Assembly: GCF_009828095.1 (NCBI RefSeq) | Contig: NZ_WTYP01000001.1 | Location: 930,001-994,000, forward strand | DNA: 64,000 nt | Direction of reading: 5' to 3' | Source: Pontixanthobacter luteolus | GTDB taxonomy: Bacteria > Pseudomonadota > Alphaproteobacteria > Sphingomonadales > Sphingomonadaceae | Shown here: in pieces, positions 46,481-54,992 of the stretch | Layout: every line of letters begins with the position of its first letter | Numbering within the stretch: the stretch's first letter is position 1 | Notes under the pieces: model-generated | The model's input: the letters and a program-made list of their open reading frames with translations, nothing else | Told to the model about the DNA's origin: nothing | Database searches by the model: none | Translations under genes and position numbers: made by a program

Positions 46481-47397
46481 TCGGTCGATCCATCGTCCTG
46501 CGCCTCTACCAACGCCTGAAAACGAACAAGCGCACTGCCGCATTGGTTTTTCTGCCAATCCTGCTGGCATCTTGTTCGCAGCGCGATGATGGGCTGGAAC
46601 CGGCAGATGCATCGCCCGCGCTGTGGCTTGTCGAAAATGGTGAAGGCGAGACAGAAGGCTGGTTGTTCGGCACAATCCACGCCTTGCCTGATGATGTCCG
46701 GTGGCAAACTCCGGCATTGCGCGATGCATTGCGGCAATCAGTCGCCATCGCGCTGGAGATATCGGCAGATGACCAGGCCAGACTTCCGGAGATTTTCGGA
46801 ACACTTGCCGCAACTCCCGGCTTGCCGCCCCTGCATGAACGCGTTGATCCTGCACGGCGCGCTGCGCTGCAAGAGCTTCTCGATGACGCAAATTATCGCA
46901 GCTCCGATTTCACGGCGACGGAGACATGGGCTGCGGCTTTGACCTTGGCCAGCGCTTCCAGTTCCGGTGAATATGCAAATGGTGTCGACAGGGCTCTTTC
47001 CGGACAGGTCGGTCGCCATCTGATACTGGAAGGCGCGGCAAACCAGCTGTCCATTTTCGACAGCCTGCCAGAGGCAGACCAACGCGACCTGCTGCAAGCG
47101 ATCATTGACGATCATTCCGCCGCGGCATCGGATGACGAGATTGATCTGGTCACCGCATGGCTGGCGGGCGACATGGAAGGCATCGCGCTGGAAACGAACC
47201 AAGGCATGCTTGCCGATCCGGAACTGCGGGCTGCTCTGCTTGTAAACCGCAATCGTGACTGGGCAGACAAGGTGGACGGGTGGATGCAGCAGGAGGGTCC
47301 GATTACCGTTGCCGCCGGTGCCGCACACATGGCCGGTCCGGACGGGCTACCAACCCTGCTGCGGGACAAAGGTTACGCGGTTCGCCGCGTGCAATAG
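46477..47397 (+). CDS. TraB/GumN-family lipoprotein 2
   Basis: A 306-residue paralogue of the preceding gene, translated from an ATG overlapping its stop. Lipobox LLASC after a hydrophobic helix at about 18-32. Motifs parallel the first copy: GWLFGTIHALPDDV, VAIALEIS, and the C-terminal VAAGAAHMAGPDGLPTLLRDKG. The middle lacks the GVESVIE-type segment of copy 1 in the same form (here GVDRALSGQVGRHLILEG), so the two have diverged while keeping the probable catalytic ends. Tandem arrangement suggests a pair working on the same side of the membrane. Confidence 0.83.
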   Translation: MIGRSIVLRLYQRLKTNKRTAALVFLPILLASCSQRDDGLEPADASPALWLVENGEGETEGWLFGTIHALPDDVRWQTPALRDALRQSVAIALEISADDQARLPEIFGTLAATPGLPPLHERVDPARRAALQELLDDANYRSSDFTATETWAAALTLASASSSGEYANGVDRALSGQVGRHLILEGAANQLSIFDSLPEADQRDLLQAIIDDHSAAASDDEIDLVTAWLAGDMEGIALETNQGMLADPELRAALLVNRNRDWADKVDGWMQQEGPITVAAGAAHMAGPDGLPTLLRDKGYAVRRVQ

Positions 47398-47407
47398 GCG
47401 CTTTTGC

Positions 47408-47436
47408 TTGCCATTCGCGCCACTCAGGCATATAGG
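47408..47436 (+). promoter_or_regulatory. Putative sigma-70 promoter of rplY
   Basis: TTGCCA and TATAGG are separated by exactly 17 bases, about 75 bases upstream of the rplY ATG. Four of six matches in each box to the housekeeping consensus. Confidence 0.45.
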
Positions 47437-47512
47437 CGCGCGCTTCCGGCTGTGGTCATCCCTGGAGGTGCGGCGCGGAAGAACACTATAATGCATTTCG
47501 AAAGGCAATATT

Positions 47513-48199
47513 ATGAGCGACGCTCTTACCCTGCCGGCCGAGACGCGCGAACGGGCTGGCAAGGGAGCCTCCCGTGCACTGCGTCGCGATGGCCGTGTAC
47601 CCGCTGTGATTTACGGCGGTAAGGAAGAACCAATCACGATCCACGTCGAGGGCAAGGAGCTGGTGAAACAGCTCATGACCGGACACTTCATGAACTCGAT
47701 CGTCATGATCGAAGTCGGCAAGGAAAAGTTCCGTACCATTCCCAAGGACGTAGCTTTCCACCCGGTTACAGATCGCCCGATGCACGCGGATTTCCTGCGC
47801 CTGTCGAAGGACTCGAAGATCGACGTCGCCATCCCTGTTGTCTTCATCAACGAAGAAGCATCGCCAGGCCTCAAGAAGGGCGGCGTTCTCAACGTGGTCC
47901 GTCACGAACTGGAACTGGTTTGCGAAGCAGACAAGATCCCGTCGGAAATCGAAATCGACGTTACCGGCAAGGAAGTCGGCGATTCGATCCACATCAGCGA
48001 GATCAAACTGCCTGAAGGTTCCGAGAGCGCAATCACCGACCGTGATTACACCATCGCAACCCTCGTCGCTCCTTCGGCTCTCAAGAAATCCGAAGGCGAA
48101 GGCCAGACTGGCGAAGACATGGAAGCTGGCGAAACCGCCGCTACCGAGCAAGGCCCAGACGCCGATGCTGCTCAGGAACAGGAAGACAAGAGCGAGTAA
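47513..48199 (+). CDS. rplY: Ribosomal protein bL25 (long, Ctc-type)
   Basis: Binds 5S rRNA in the large subunit. The first 95 residues are the L25 domain ([27 protein letters not shown]), followed by the C-terminal TL5/Ctc domain ([36 protein letters not shown]) and a long acidic tail rich in Glu, Ala and Gln. The 228-residue length is the general-stress Ctc form rather than the short E. coli L25. AAAGG lies before the ATG. Upstream of pth, a common pairing; a strong terminator separates them. Confidence 0.95.
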   Translation: MSDALTLPAETRERAGKGASRALRRDGRVPAVIYGGKEEPITIHVEGKELVKQLMTGHFMNSIVMIEVGKEKFRTIPKDVAFHPVTDRPMHADFLRLSKDSKIDVAIPVVFINEEASPGLKKGGVLNVVRHELELVCEADKIPSEIEIDVTGKEVGDSIHISEIKLPEGSESAITDRDYTIATLVAPSALKKSEGEGQTGEDMEAGETAATEQGPDADAAQEQEDKSE

Positions 48200-48221
48200 T
48201 CGCCCGGTTTTCTTACCAGTA

Positions 48222-48238
48222 ATTTCCCAGTGGGAAAT
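48222..48238. repeat. Perfect 17-bp palindrome after rplY
   Basis: ATTTCCC-AGT-GGGAAAT, 22 bases after the rplY stop and just ahead of the terminator hairpin. It could be an operator, a processing hairpin or a secondary terminator stem. Confidence 0.5.
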
Positions 48239-48242
48239 CAGG

Positions 48243-48280
48243 ACGCCGGCCCACGAAAGTGCGGCCGGCGTTTTGTTTTT
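48243..48280 (+). terminator. Rho-independent terminator of rplY
   Basis: ACGCCGGCC pairs perfectly with GGCCGGCGT, enclosing a further CAC-GAAA-GTG mini-hairpin, and is followed directly by TTTGTTTTT. The next gene starts 20 bases later. Confidence 0.9.
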
Positions 48281-48300
48281 GGAACACCAATGGTTAGGGA

Positions 48301-48876
48301 ATGACGATGCAGATTTGGGCAGGCCTTGGAAATCCCGGTCCGGGATACACGATGCACCGGCACAATGTCGGCTTCATGGCGGTAGACGTGATCGCCGAAA
48401 TGCACGGCTTTGGCCCGGTCCAGAAGAAGTTTTCGGGTTGGACGCAGGAAGGCCGGATCGGCAACGAAAAGATCCTGCTTCTCAAGCCGGCAACCTTCAT
48501 GAACGAAAGCGGCCGCGCAGTTTCCGAGGCCATACGTTTCTACAAGTTGGAACCGGACGCCCTCACCGTATTCCACGATGAGCTCGACCTTGCCCCCTTC
48601 AAGGTAAAGGTAAAGCGCGGCGGGGGCCATGCCGGGCATAACGGACTGCGTTCGATCGACAGCCACCTTGGCCCTGATTTCCGGCGCGTCCGGATTGGGA
48701 TCGGCCATCCCGGGCACAAGGACCGGGTGCACGGCCACGTACTCGGGAACTATACGAAGGCCGAGACACCCGATCTTGTCGACATGCTCGGCGCTATCGG
48801 CGCGGAGGCCGAATGGCTCGTAAATGGCGATGATGCGCGTTTCATGAGCGAAGTGGCGCTGCGAATGCAGAATTAA
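48301..48876 (+). CDS. pth: Peptidyl-tRNA hydrolase
   Basis: Recycles peptidyl-tRNA dropped during translation by cleaving the ester bond. The 191-residue enzyme has GLGNPGPGYTMHRHNVGF with the catalytic His near 21 and Asn 11, LLKPATFMNESGRAV, FHDELDLAPFKVKVK with the catalytic Asp, and GGHAGHNGLRSIDSHLGPDFRRVRIGIGHPG-type tail seen as HAGHNGLRSID. A second ATG at 48307 is possible. Transcription across or after the rplY terminator must supply its message; its own promoter would have to sit within the rplY terminator region. Confidence 0.96.
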   Translation: MTMQIWAGLGNPGPGYTMHRHNVGFMAVDVIAEMHGFGPVQKKFSGWTQEGRIGNEKILLLKPATFMNESGRAVSEAIRFYKLEPDALTVFHDELDLAPFKVKVKRGGGHAGHNGLRSIDSHLGPDFRRVRIGIGHPGHKDRVHGHVLGNYTKAETPDLVDMLGAIGAEAEWLVNGDDARFMSEVALRMQN

Positions 48877-48914
48877 TCTGCTATCAGTGCTGTGAAACCT
48901 ACAGGAGAATTGCA

Positions 48915-49910
48915 ATGCCAACCATGAACCGCCGGACCTTGCTTGGCGCAGCAGCCGCAACCACCGCATTTACCGCGACAGCGGCATTGTCGAAGCCGGA
49001 CCTGGTACCTCCTGCATTGGGCATGGCCGGCAAATCCGTGCTGATTACCGGCTGTTCATCCGGTTTTGGCCGTCTGACAGCTGAAGATTTCGCGCGCAGG
49101 GGTGCAAAGGTATTTGCAACGATGCGAAATCTGCCGCGGCAAGAGGCTGAGGAATTACGGCAAATCGCAGAGGATGACGGGCTCGATATTCACATCATCG
49201 AGATCGACGTCACCAGTGATGAGCAAGTGGCGGCGGGCGTGGCAGAGGCTGAGCGGATCAATGGCGGCGCGCTGGATGTGCTGATCAACAATGCCGGGAT
49301 ATCGACTGCGGGGCCGATTGAAATTCAGGACATGGAAGCGACAAAGCTGATGTTTGAGACCAACGTATTTGGTCCGCACCGGATGATGCGCGCGGCCCTG
49401 CCCGCCATGCGCGCTGCCAAGTCCGGCCAGATATTCAACGTCACATCACAATTGGGCCGCGTGATGCTGCCTGGCTTCGGCCAATATTCTCCAACCAAAT
49501 TCGCGCTGGAGGCGATGAGCGAGCAGATCGCGTATGAACTCGTCCAGCACAATATCGACGTGACGATTATCGAGCCTGGCGGTTACCCCACCAAGATCTG
49601 GGCCAATGCCAATGCGCTGACGGAAAAGCTCCTCAGCCGGGCAGACCCGGTACATCTGGACGGTTACACCGCGATGGTCGATCAGCTGCGTGCTGGCGGA
49701 AATACCGGCGGTGATACCGATCCGGCCGATGTACCGCGTGCAATTGCGGAAATTATCGCCATGCCCGCCGGAACCCGCCCATTGCGCAAGGAAGTCCACC
49801 CCGGTGCAAAGCCGCAGATGGCGATCAACAAAGTCTGCGCCGAAGTGCAAGTCGGATGGCTGGGGGAATCGCCCTATGGTCCGTGGATCAGGGCTGTCCA
49901 TCACGCATAG
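48915..49910 (+). CDS. Short-chain dehydrogenase with a twin-arginine signal
   Basis: A 331-residue SDR oxidoreductase. The N-terminus MNRRTLLGAAAATTAFTATAAL is a Tat-type signal (RRTLL plus hydrophobic stretch), unusual since it implies export of a folded NAD(P)-protein. The Rossmann loop is TGCSSGFG near 45-52, the structural NNAG follows as INNAGIS near 123, and the catalytic YSPTK is near 193. A clear GGAGAA ribosome-binding site precedes the ATG. Substrate unknown. A lone gene between pth and ychF. Confidence 0.87.
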   Translation: MPTMNRRTLLGAAAATTAFTATAALSKPDLVPPALGMAGKSVLITGCSSGFGRLTAEDFARRGAKVFATMRNLPRQEAEELRQIAEDDGLDIHIIEIDVTSDEQVAAGVAEAERINGGALDVLINNAGISTAGPIEIQDMEATKLMFETNVFGPHRMMRAALPAMRAAKSGQIFNVTSQLGRVMLPGFGQYSPTKFALEAMSEQIAYELVQHNIDVTIIEPGGYPTKIWANANALTEKLLSRADPVHLDGYTAMVDQLRAGGNTGGDTDPADVPRAIAEIIAMPAGTRPLRKEVHPGAKPQMAINKVCAEVQVGWLGESPYGPWIRAVHHA

Positions 49911-49970
49911 GCTGGTCAAGCGCCGCTTGCGCCGCTAAGCGCGCGGCATATTCATATACCGGAGTTTACG

Positions 49971-51071
49971 ATGGGTTTCCGTTGCGGGATCGTCGGGCTG
50001 CCCAATGTCGGCAAGTCCACACTTTTTAATGCATTGACCGAGACGCAGGCCGCGCAGGCTGCGAACTATCCGTTCTGCACAATCGAGCCAAACGTCGGAC
50101 AGGTTTCCGTGCCTGACGTACGTCTCGACAAAATCGCCGCGATTGCCGGGAGCGCGAAAGTCATCCCGACGCAGCTGGCGTTCGTCGACATCGCGGGCCT
50201 CGTGAAAGGTGCGAGCCAGGGCGAAGGCCTTGGCAATCAGTTCCTCGGCAATATCCGCGAAGTCGATGCGATCGTCCACGTTCTCCGCTGCTTTGAAGAT
50301 GACGACATCCAGCACGTCAGCAACAAGGTTGATCCGCTGACCGATGCCGAAGTTGTCGAAACCGAGCTGATGCTTTCGGACCTCGAAAGCCTCGAAAAAC
50401 GCGTTCCCAATGCCCAAAAGCGTGCGACCGGCGGTGACAAGGAGGCCAAGATCATGGCCAGCGTCCTTGGCCAGGCTCTGGAACTTCTGCGCGACGGCAA
50501 GCCCGCCCGGCTGACCGAACCCAAGGATGACGAAGAAGCACGCGTATTCGCGCAGGCACAGCTGCTGACTGCCAAACCGGTCCTGTATGTCTGCAATGTC
50601 GCTGAAGAAGACGCCGCGACCGGCAACGATCTATCCGCGCTGGTATTCGACAAGGCCGAACGCGAAGGCGCCCAGGCGGTTGTCGTGTCGGCTGCGATCG
50701 AGGCTGAACTTGTGACGATGGAACCAGAAGATCGCGGCGAATATCTCGCTGAACTCGGTCTTGAGGAAAGCGGCCTCACCCGGGTAATCCGCGCGGGCTA
50801 TGAACTGCTTCATCTGCAAACCTTCTTCACCGCAGGCCCCAAGGAAACCCGCGCCTGGACCTTCCCGGCCGGCGCGAAAGCACCACAGGCTGCCGGCGAA
50901 ATTCATACCGATTTCGAGAAGGGTTTCATCCGCGCGGAGACGATCGCCTATGCCGACTATGTCGAGCTTGGCGGTGAAAGCGCCGCGCGCGATGCCGGTA
51001 AGCTGCGTCAGGAAGGCAAGGAATACCTTGTGCAAGACGGCGATGTGATGATGTTCAAGTTCAACGTCTGA
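49971..51071 (+). CDS. ychF: Redox-regulated ATPase YchF
   Basis: Obg-related P-loop protein that prefers ATP and binds ribosomes. Walker A is GLPNVGKST near residue 9, G2/G3 regions NYPFCTIEPN and VDIAGLVKGAS, and the C-terminal TGS-type domain ends with GKEYLVQDGDVMMFKFNV. The NxKD of GTPases is replaced by YVCNVAEE, explaining ATP preference. Length 366 is normal. Good GGAG site upstream. Confidence 0.96.
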   Translation: MGFRCGIVGLPNVGKSTLFNALTETQAAQAANYPFCTIEPNVGQVSVPDVRLDKIAAIAGSAKVIPTQLAFVDIAGLVKGASQGEGLGNQFLGNIREVDAIVHVLRCFEDDDIQHVSNKVDPLTDAEVVETELMLSDLESLEKRVPNAQKRATGGDKEAKIMASVLGQALELLRDGKPARLTEPKDDEEARVFAQAQLLTAKPVLYVCNVAEEDAATGNDLSALVFDKAEREGAQAVVVSAAIEAELVTMEPEDRGEYLAELGLEESGLTRVIRAGYELLHLQTFFTAGPKETRAWTFPAGAKAPQAAGEIHTDFEKGFIRAETIAYADYVELGGESAARDAGKLRQEGKEYLVQDGDVMMFKFNV

Positions 51072-51137
51072 TCGCTTAGCAAATTTCTCGGCACCTTTTG
51101 GCCGTCCGCCTGTTGGTCACACAACAAGGGGATTGCC

Positions 51138-51935
51138 GTGATCGATAAATCTGAAAAATTTAGCTGGCTGGTACGTATTGGGTATCTGAGCCGCGCCATA
51201 CTTTATTCGGTTCTTGGCCTGATTGCGCTGACCAGCGCAGGCAAGATCAGCCAAGGCACCAATGGTATTTTCAAGGCGGTTGAAGATTTTCCTGCCGGAA
51301 CCGCAATTCTGTGGCTCATGGTTATCGGGCTCTTTGCCTATGCACTGTTCCGCTTCGCTTCGACGGTTTTCGACATTGAGAACAACGGTTCGGACAAAAA
51401 AGGCTGGGCCAAGCGCATCGGCCATGCGGGCAGCGCAATCGGCCACCTCGCCCTCGCCTATTCGGCATACCAGTTTGCCAGCAGCGGGAAGGCTTCGGCC
51501 GGCGGCGCGCAAGAGGCAGCATCCGGCGTACTGTCTGTCGAATTCGGCGGCATTGTGCTCGGTCTTCTAGGCCTCGCTTTCCTCGGCACCGCGTTCTTCC
51601 AGGCGAAGAAGGGTCTGACCGGCGAATTCATGCACCGCATCAGCGCACAGGCGCCAAATGCAACGCGCTGGCTTGGCGGAGTGGGTTATGCCGCGCGCGG
51701 TGTCGTTTACGCAATCATCGGCTGGTCGCTGATCAATGCAGGGTTTCTTTCCGGCGGATCCGACAAGGTCAAGACACTCGGCGATGCGGTTGCGTCGCTT
51801 GCGGGTGAAGGCATCGTCTTCACTCTCACGGCACTGGGCCTGCTGCTGTTCGGATTGTTTAGCCTGGTTCTTGCCCGCTACCGGATTATTCCGCAGCTTG
51901 ATTCCGGCGGCAAGGTCCCCAGCTTCCGGGCATGA
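51138..51935 (+). CDS. DUF1206 membrane protein
   Basis: A 265-residue inner-membrane protein with about six helices arranged as three related pairs; the repeat is seen as IGYLSRAILYSVLGLIAL (residue 14), KRIGHAGSAIGHLALAYSAY (about 94), and VGYAARGVVYAIIGWSLI (about 184). This triplicated pattern is the DUF1206 signature. Function unknown. GTG start with AAGGGGA upstream. Stop overlaps the glutaredoxin-type gene as ATGA. Confidence 0.87.
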   Translation: MIDKSEKFSWLVRIGYLSRAILYSVLGLIALTSAGKISQGTNGIFKAVEDFPAGTAILWLMVIGLFAYALFRFASTVFDIENNGSDKKGWAKRIGHAGSAIGHLALAYSAYQFASSGKASAGGAQEAASGVLSVEFGGIVLGLLGLAFLGTAFFQAKKGLTGEFMHRISAQAPNATRWLGGVGYAARGVVYAIIGWSLINAGFLSGGSDKVKTLGDAVASLAGEGIVFTLTALGLLLFGLFSLVLARYRIIPQLDSGGKVPSFRA

Positions 51936-52681
51936 ACAAAGCTCGCCAATCTGCGAAATTGTACCGCATGATGATGGACAAACACGTCTGTCCCTACGGT
52001 ATCAAATCCAAATGGCTGCTTGAACGCAAAGGCTACACGGTCGAGGATCACCCCCTCACCTCCCGCGAAGAAACCGATGCGTTCAAGAAAGAATACGGCG
52101 TGTCCACCACTCCGCAGGCCTTCATCGGTGATGAACGGATTGGCGGATACACGGATTTGCGTGCGCATTTTGGCAATCCTGTGCCGGACAGTGGGGCGAC
52201 CAGTTACAAGCCTGTGATCGCAGTGTTTGCGGTGGGCCTTGCGCTGGCTGTCTCGCTCAGCCTCTTTAGCTTCGGGCAAGTGCTAACGGTCAGAACAGGC
52301 GAGTGGTTTGTCGCTTTCTCCATGGCCATGCTCGCCATGCTGAAGCTGCAGGATGTCGAAAAGTTTTCGAGCATGTTCCTAGGCTACGATCTGCTGGCCA
52401 AGAGGTTTGTGCCCTATGCCTATGCCTATCCTTTTCTGGAGGCGCTTGCGGCGGTGCTGATGGCGGGCCGGCAGCTTCCGTGGCTTTCGATACCGGTTGC
52501 ATTCTTCATCGGCACGATCGGCGCCGCGTCGGTGATCTATGCGGTCTATATCCAGAAACGCGATATCAAATGCGCCTGTGTCGGCGGCAGCGCCAGCGTG
52601 CCGCTGGGCTTTGTTTCGTTGACAGAAAATCTAGCAATGATGGGTATGGCGATCTGGATGCTGCTTCGTTACGGCGTTTAG
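51932..52681 (+). CDS. Glutaredoxin fused to MauE-like membrane domain
   Basis: A 249-residue protein: residues 10-85 form a glutaredoxin fold with a CPYG active site (Cys20, Gly23), i.e. a monothiol site, and the glutathione loop STTPQAFIGDERIGG. From about 90 there are four to five membrane helices resembling MauE/DoxX-type membrane redox partners, with a cysteine pair in IKCACVGGSAS near the fourth helix. A membrane thiol relay is suggested but unproven. It overlaps DUF1206 upstream and is 18 bases from MaoC downstream. Confidence 0.82.
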   Translation: MNKARQSAKLYRMMMDKHVCPYGIKSKWLLERKGYTVEDHPLTSREETDAFKKEYGVSTTPQAFIGDERIGGYTDLRAHFGNPVPDSGATSYKPVIAVFAVGLALAVSLSLFSFGQVLTVRTGEWFVAFSMAMLAMLKLQDVEKFSSMFLGYDLLAKRFVPYAYAYPFLEALAAVLMAGRQLPWLSIPVAFFIGTIGAASVIYAVYIQKRDIKCACVGGSASVPLGFVSLTENLAMMGMAIWMLLRYGV

Positions 52682-52699
52682 AAAATGCCAGGAGAGCCA

Positions 52700-53164
52700 A
52701 TGCTGTATTTTGAGGATATCGAAGTCGGGTCAAAGCAAGAGTACGGCAATTACGAAGTCACCCTCGAGGAGGTGACACAGTTTGCCGAGATGTACGACCC
52801 GCAGCCATTCCATCTTGACAACGACGCGGCGGCAAAAACCCATTTCGGCAAGATATCGGCCAGCGGTTGGCATACCTGCGCGATGACCATGCGGATGATG
52901 GTCGACAATATGAAGGTCCACAAACAGGCTGGGCTCGGATCGCCGGGTGTGGATCAGCTGCGCTGGAAAAAGCCGGTATATCCGGGCGACACATTGCGCG
53001 TCGAGACTGAAGTCCTCGAAAAACGGCGCAGCAAATCGCGGCGCGAAATGGGTATTTTCAAATCGCGCGGGGTGACATTGAACCAGAACGGCGAAGTGGT
53101 GCTGGAGATGATCTCGAACGGGCTGATCCAGGTCCGCGACCCAGATGCACCCATCGAAGACTAG
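52700..53164 (+). CDS. MaoC-family hot-dog dehydratase
   Basis: A 154-residue hot-dog-fold protein of the MaoC group, which hydrates or dehydrates acyl-CoA thioesters. The hydratase motif is YDPQPFHLDNDAA followed by FGKISASGWHTCAM, which carries the catalytic Asp and His. An ATG at 52700 is preferred over 52685 because AGGAGAG lies between them five bases upstream. Last gene of the DUF1206-glutaredoxin-MaoC run. Substrate not determinable. Confidence 0.88.
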   Translation: MLYFEDIEVGSKQEYGNYEVTLEEVTQFAEMYDPQPFHLDNDAAAKTHFGKISASGWHTCAMTMRMMVDNMKVHKQAGLGSPGVDQLRWKKPVYPGDTLRVETEVLEKRRSKSRREMGIFKSRGVTLNQNGEVVLEMISNGLIQVRDPDAPIED

Positions 53165-53199
53165 CGCGCCGGGTTATCGGCGGCACGCCGCCAGCCGGA

Positions 53200-53985
53200 T
53201 TACTTCTTCACCGGCGGCTGTTTGCGAGTGAATACGAGTTCCTCTGCGCTGGATGCCTTGGCATCGAAAGCGTATCCCTCAGCGTCGAAATTCTTCAGAT
53301 CATTCGCGCGTTCGATCCGGTTTTCCATGATCCAGCGCGCCATCAATCCGCGGGCGAACTTCACGTGATACATCAGCCGCCGTGCTTCCCCGTCCTTCAC
53401 GTTAAGGAACGACGCGATGATGACCCGGCCCGGCAATGCCGACGTGTCGACAGCCTTGAAATACTCGTTCGACGCTAGGTTCACGATGGTTTGATCGGCA
53501 TGGCCGGATAGATCATTCTCCAGCGCCTCGCCGATCCGGCTGCCCCAGAAATCATACAGCGACTGGCCGCGCGGGTTTTTCATCTTCGTGCCCATTTCCA
53601 GACGGTATGGCTGGATGGCATCCATCGGGCGCAGCAAGCCGTAGAGGCCGGACAATATCCGCAGATGATCCTGCGCATAGGATAGGGTTTCCTGGCCGAG
53701 GGTTTTCGCATCCAGCCCCCAATAGACATCGCCATCGAATGTCAGCCCGGCAGCTTTCGCAGAATTGCTGCGGCCTTCCAGATCGAACGCCTTGAACCGC
53801 TCGGCGTTCAGTTCTGCCAGCTTGTCCGAAATCCGCATCAGTTTCTTCAGATCGGCTGCCGATTGCTTCTTCGCGACACGGGCAATTTCACGCGTGTCAT
53901 CGGTCAGGCGCGGGCTGGTGACGTCCAGCTCCGGCGTGGTCTCATCAAAATTGAGCTTCTTGGCGGGCGAAAGCAGAGTCAGCAT
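53200..53985 (-). CDS. yaaA: Peroxide stress protein YaaA
   Basis: Family implicated in limiting intracellular iron damage under peroxide stress in E. coli. The 261-residue protein has the standard opening MLTLLSPAKKLNFDE, the core YWGLDAKTLGQETLSYAQDHLRILSGLYGLLRP in part (YGLLRPMDAIQPYRLEMG), and FLNVKDGEARRLMYHVKFARG. Length fits. Convergent with MaoC; monocistronic. Confidence 0.95.
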   Translation of the reverse strand: MLTLLSPAKKLNFDETTPELDVTSPRLTDDTREIARVAKKQSAADLKKLMRISDKLAELNAERFKAFDLEGRSNSAKAAGLTFDGDVYWGLDAKTLGQETLSYAQDHLRILSGLYGLLRPMDAIQPYRLEMGTKMKNPRGQSLYDFWGSRIGEALENDLSGHADQTIVNLASNEYFKAVDTSALPGRVIIASFLNVKDGEARRLMYHVKFARGLMARWIMENRIERANDLKNFDAEGYAFDAKASSAEELVFTRKQPPVKK

Positions 53986-54416
53986 TGGTGACTAATTCCT
54001 CAAAATTGGATGCACTGCGGCAATCGCGAAGGATGCGGTGCGTGTATGGCCACGAAACAGCCTGAACGTTTGGAAGACAACCCGTCAGCCTCCGAAATGC
54101 TCAGCTGTTTTGATTGACTCTCCTACTCCTCCAGTCGCACGACAGTTCCCAATGGAGGCAAAAACCGCAGACCACGCTTGCCGCAGAGCCTAACGCCGCA
54201 CGTACAGCTTCTCAACGTCCTCCATCGAAAGTTTGACCAAAGTCGAGACGTAAACGGCGCACGATCTGGACCAGCGTTTCCCGGATTTGGCCAAAGTCTG
54301 GTTTCAAGCAATGCGAAGCGGAGCTGCTACATCTGATTTTCGGGTGGAAAGCGGGCATTCGCGGGATCGCATGATCGAAGTCCGCTGGTTTTAGAAGCAG
54401 ACCCGTGCCGGACGGA
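53986..54416. other. 431-bp gap without an intact gene
   Basis: No credible complete reading frame. The only recognisable content is a degraded copy of the mutL 3' end (given separately at 54190-54252). The rest is AT-richer and shows no repeat or RNA pattern that I can support; the start of yaaA presumably has its promoter here. Confidence 0.6.
54190..54252 (-). pseudogene. Remnant of the mutL 3' end
   Basis: On the minus strand the frame reads VKLSMEDVEKL then YVRR and a stop, against VKLSMEDVEKL then FGRH and a stop at the true mutL end. The DNA around the shared part (about 54209-54240) matches mutL 55018-55050 at roughly 28 of 32 positions, judged by eye. Upstream residues no longer match, so only the last 20 or so codons survive. 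It indicates duplication followed by decay. Confidence 0.7.
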
Positions 54417-54815
54417 TCAGGCAGGAAAATGAATTCCGCACAGTTTGTTGCCGTCGGGATCACGAAAATAGGCCAGTTCGATGGTGCCCATGGAGGCAGT
54501 TTCGCGCGGTCCGGGCGGAGCTTCGATCGAGGTTCCGCCAGCGGCAACGGCGCTATCGTGAAGCTGCTTCACCTGCTCGGGCGAGTCGCAGGAAAAGGCG
54601 ACTGTGCTGCCGTTGGCGATGCTTGCCGGTTCGTCGTTGATCGGCTGGCTGACGATGAAGTTGGTTCCGTTGCCGTTATTATAGATCAGGCGGGTATGGC
54701 CGCTGTCGGCGATGTTCCGCGTCCCTTCCCCTGCACCCAAGGTGCCGAGCACCGTGTCGTAGAAGCGCTTGGATCGCTCAATGTCGTTCGATCCGACCAT
54801 GGTGTGAAAAAGCAT
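54417..54815 (-). CDS. VOC-family (glyoxalase-like) protein
   Basis: A 132-residue protein of the vicinal oxygen chelate superfamily: two beta-alpha-beta-beta-beta modules, the first at MVGSNDIERSKRFYDTVLG and the second ending in ELAYFRDPDGNKLCGIHF, a Glu/His metal-ligand pattern. Single-domain members include dioxygenases, fosfomycin-resistance enzymes and glyoxalase-like proteins; nothing here allows a choice. The ATG at 54815 has AGGAGAG just upstream. It is flanked on one side by mutL and on the other by the mutL 3' remnant. Confidence 0.84.
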   Translation of the reverse strand: MLFHTMVGSNDIERSKRFYDTVLGTLGAGEGTRNIADSGHTRLIYNNGNGTNFIVSQPINDEPASIANGSTVAFSCDSPEQVKQLHDSAVAAGGTSIEAPPGPRETASMGTIELAYFRDPDGNKLCGIHFPA

Positions 54816-54992
54816 GCATACTCTCCTGAAGGCCGATCGACTTCCGATCGTCATTAGCGGTCTCACCTAACAGGCACGTAACCCGCAGTCACCCCCGGCC
54901 CTCGGATGTTCGCTATCGGGTCGTTTGCCGACAGCCCGCTTTTAGCCAATAAGGCATCAAACTTGCCGCACAAAAGCGCATACTAGCGCACA

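Noticed and set aside
54123-54311. Possible small gene on the minus strand near the mutL remnant
   Set aside because: Wrong frame relative to the remnant, basic and Cys/Trp/Arg-rich shadow translation, no ribosome-binding site.
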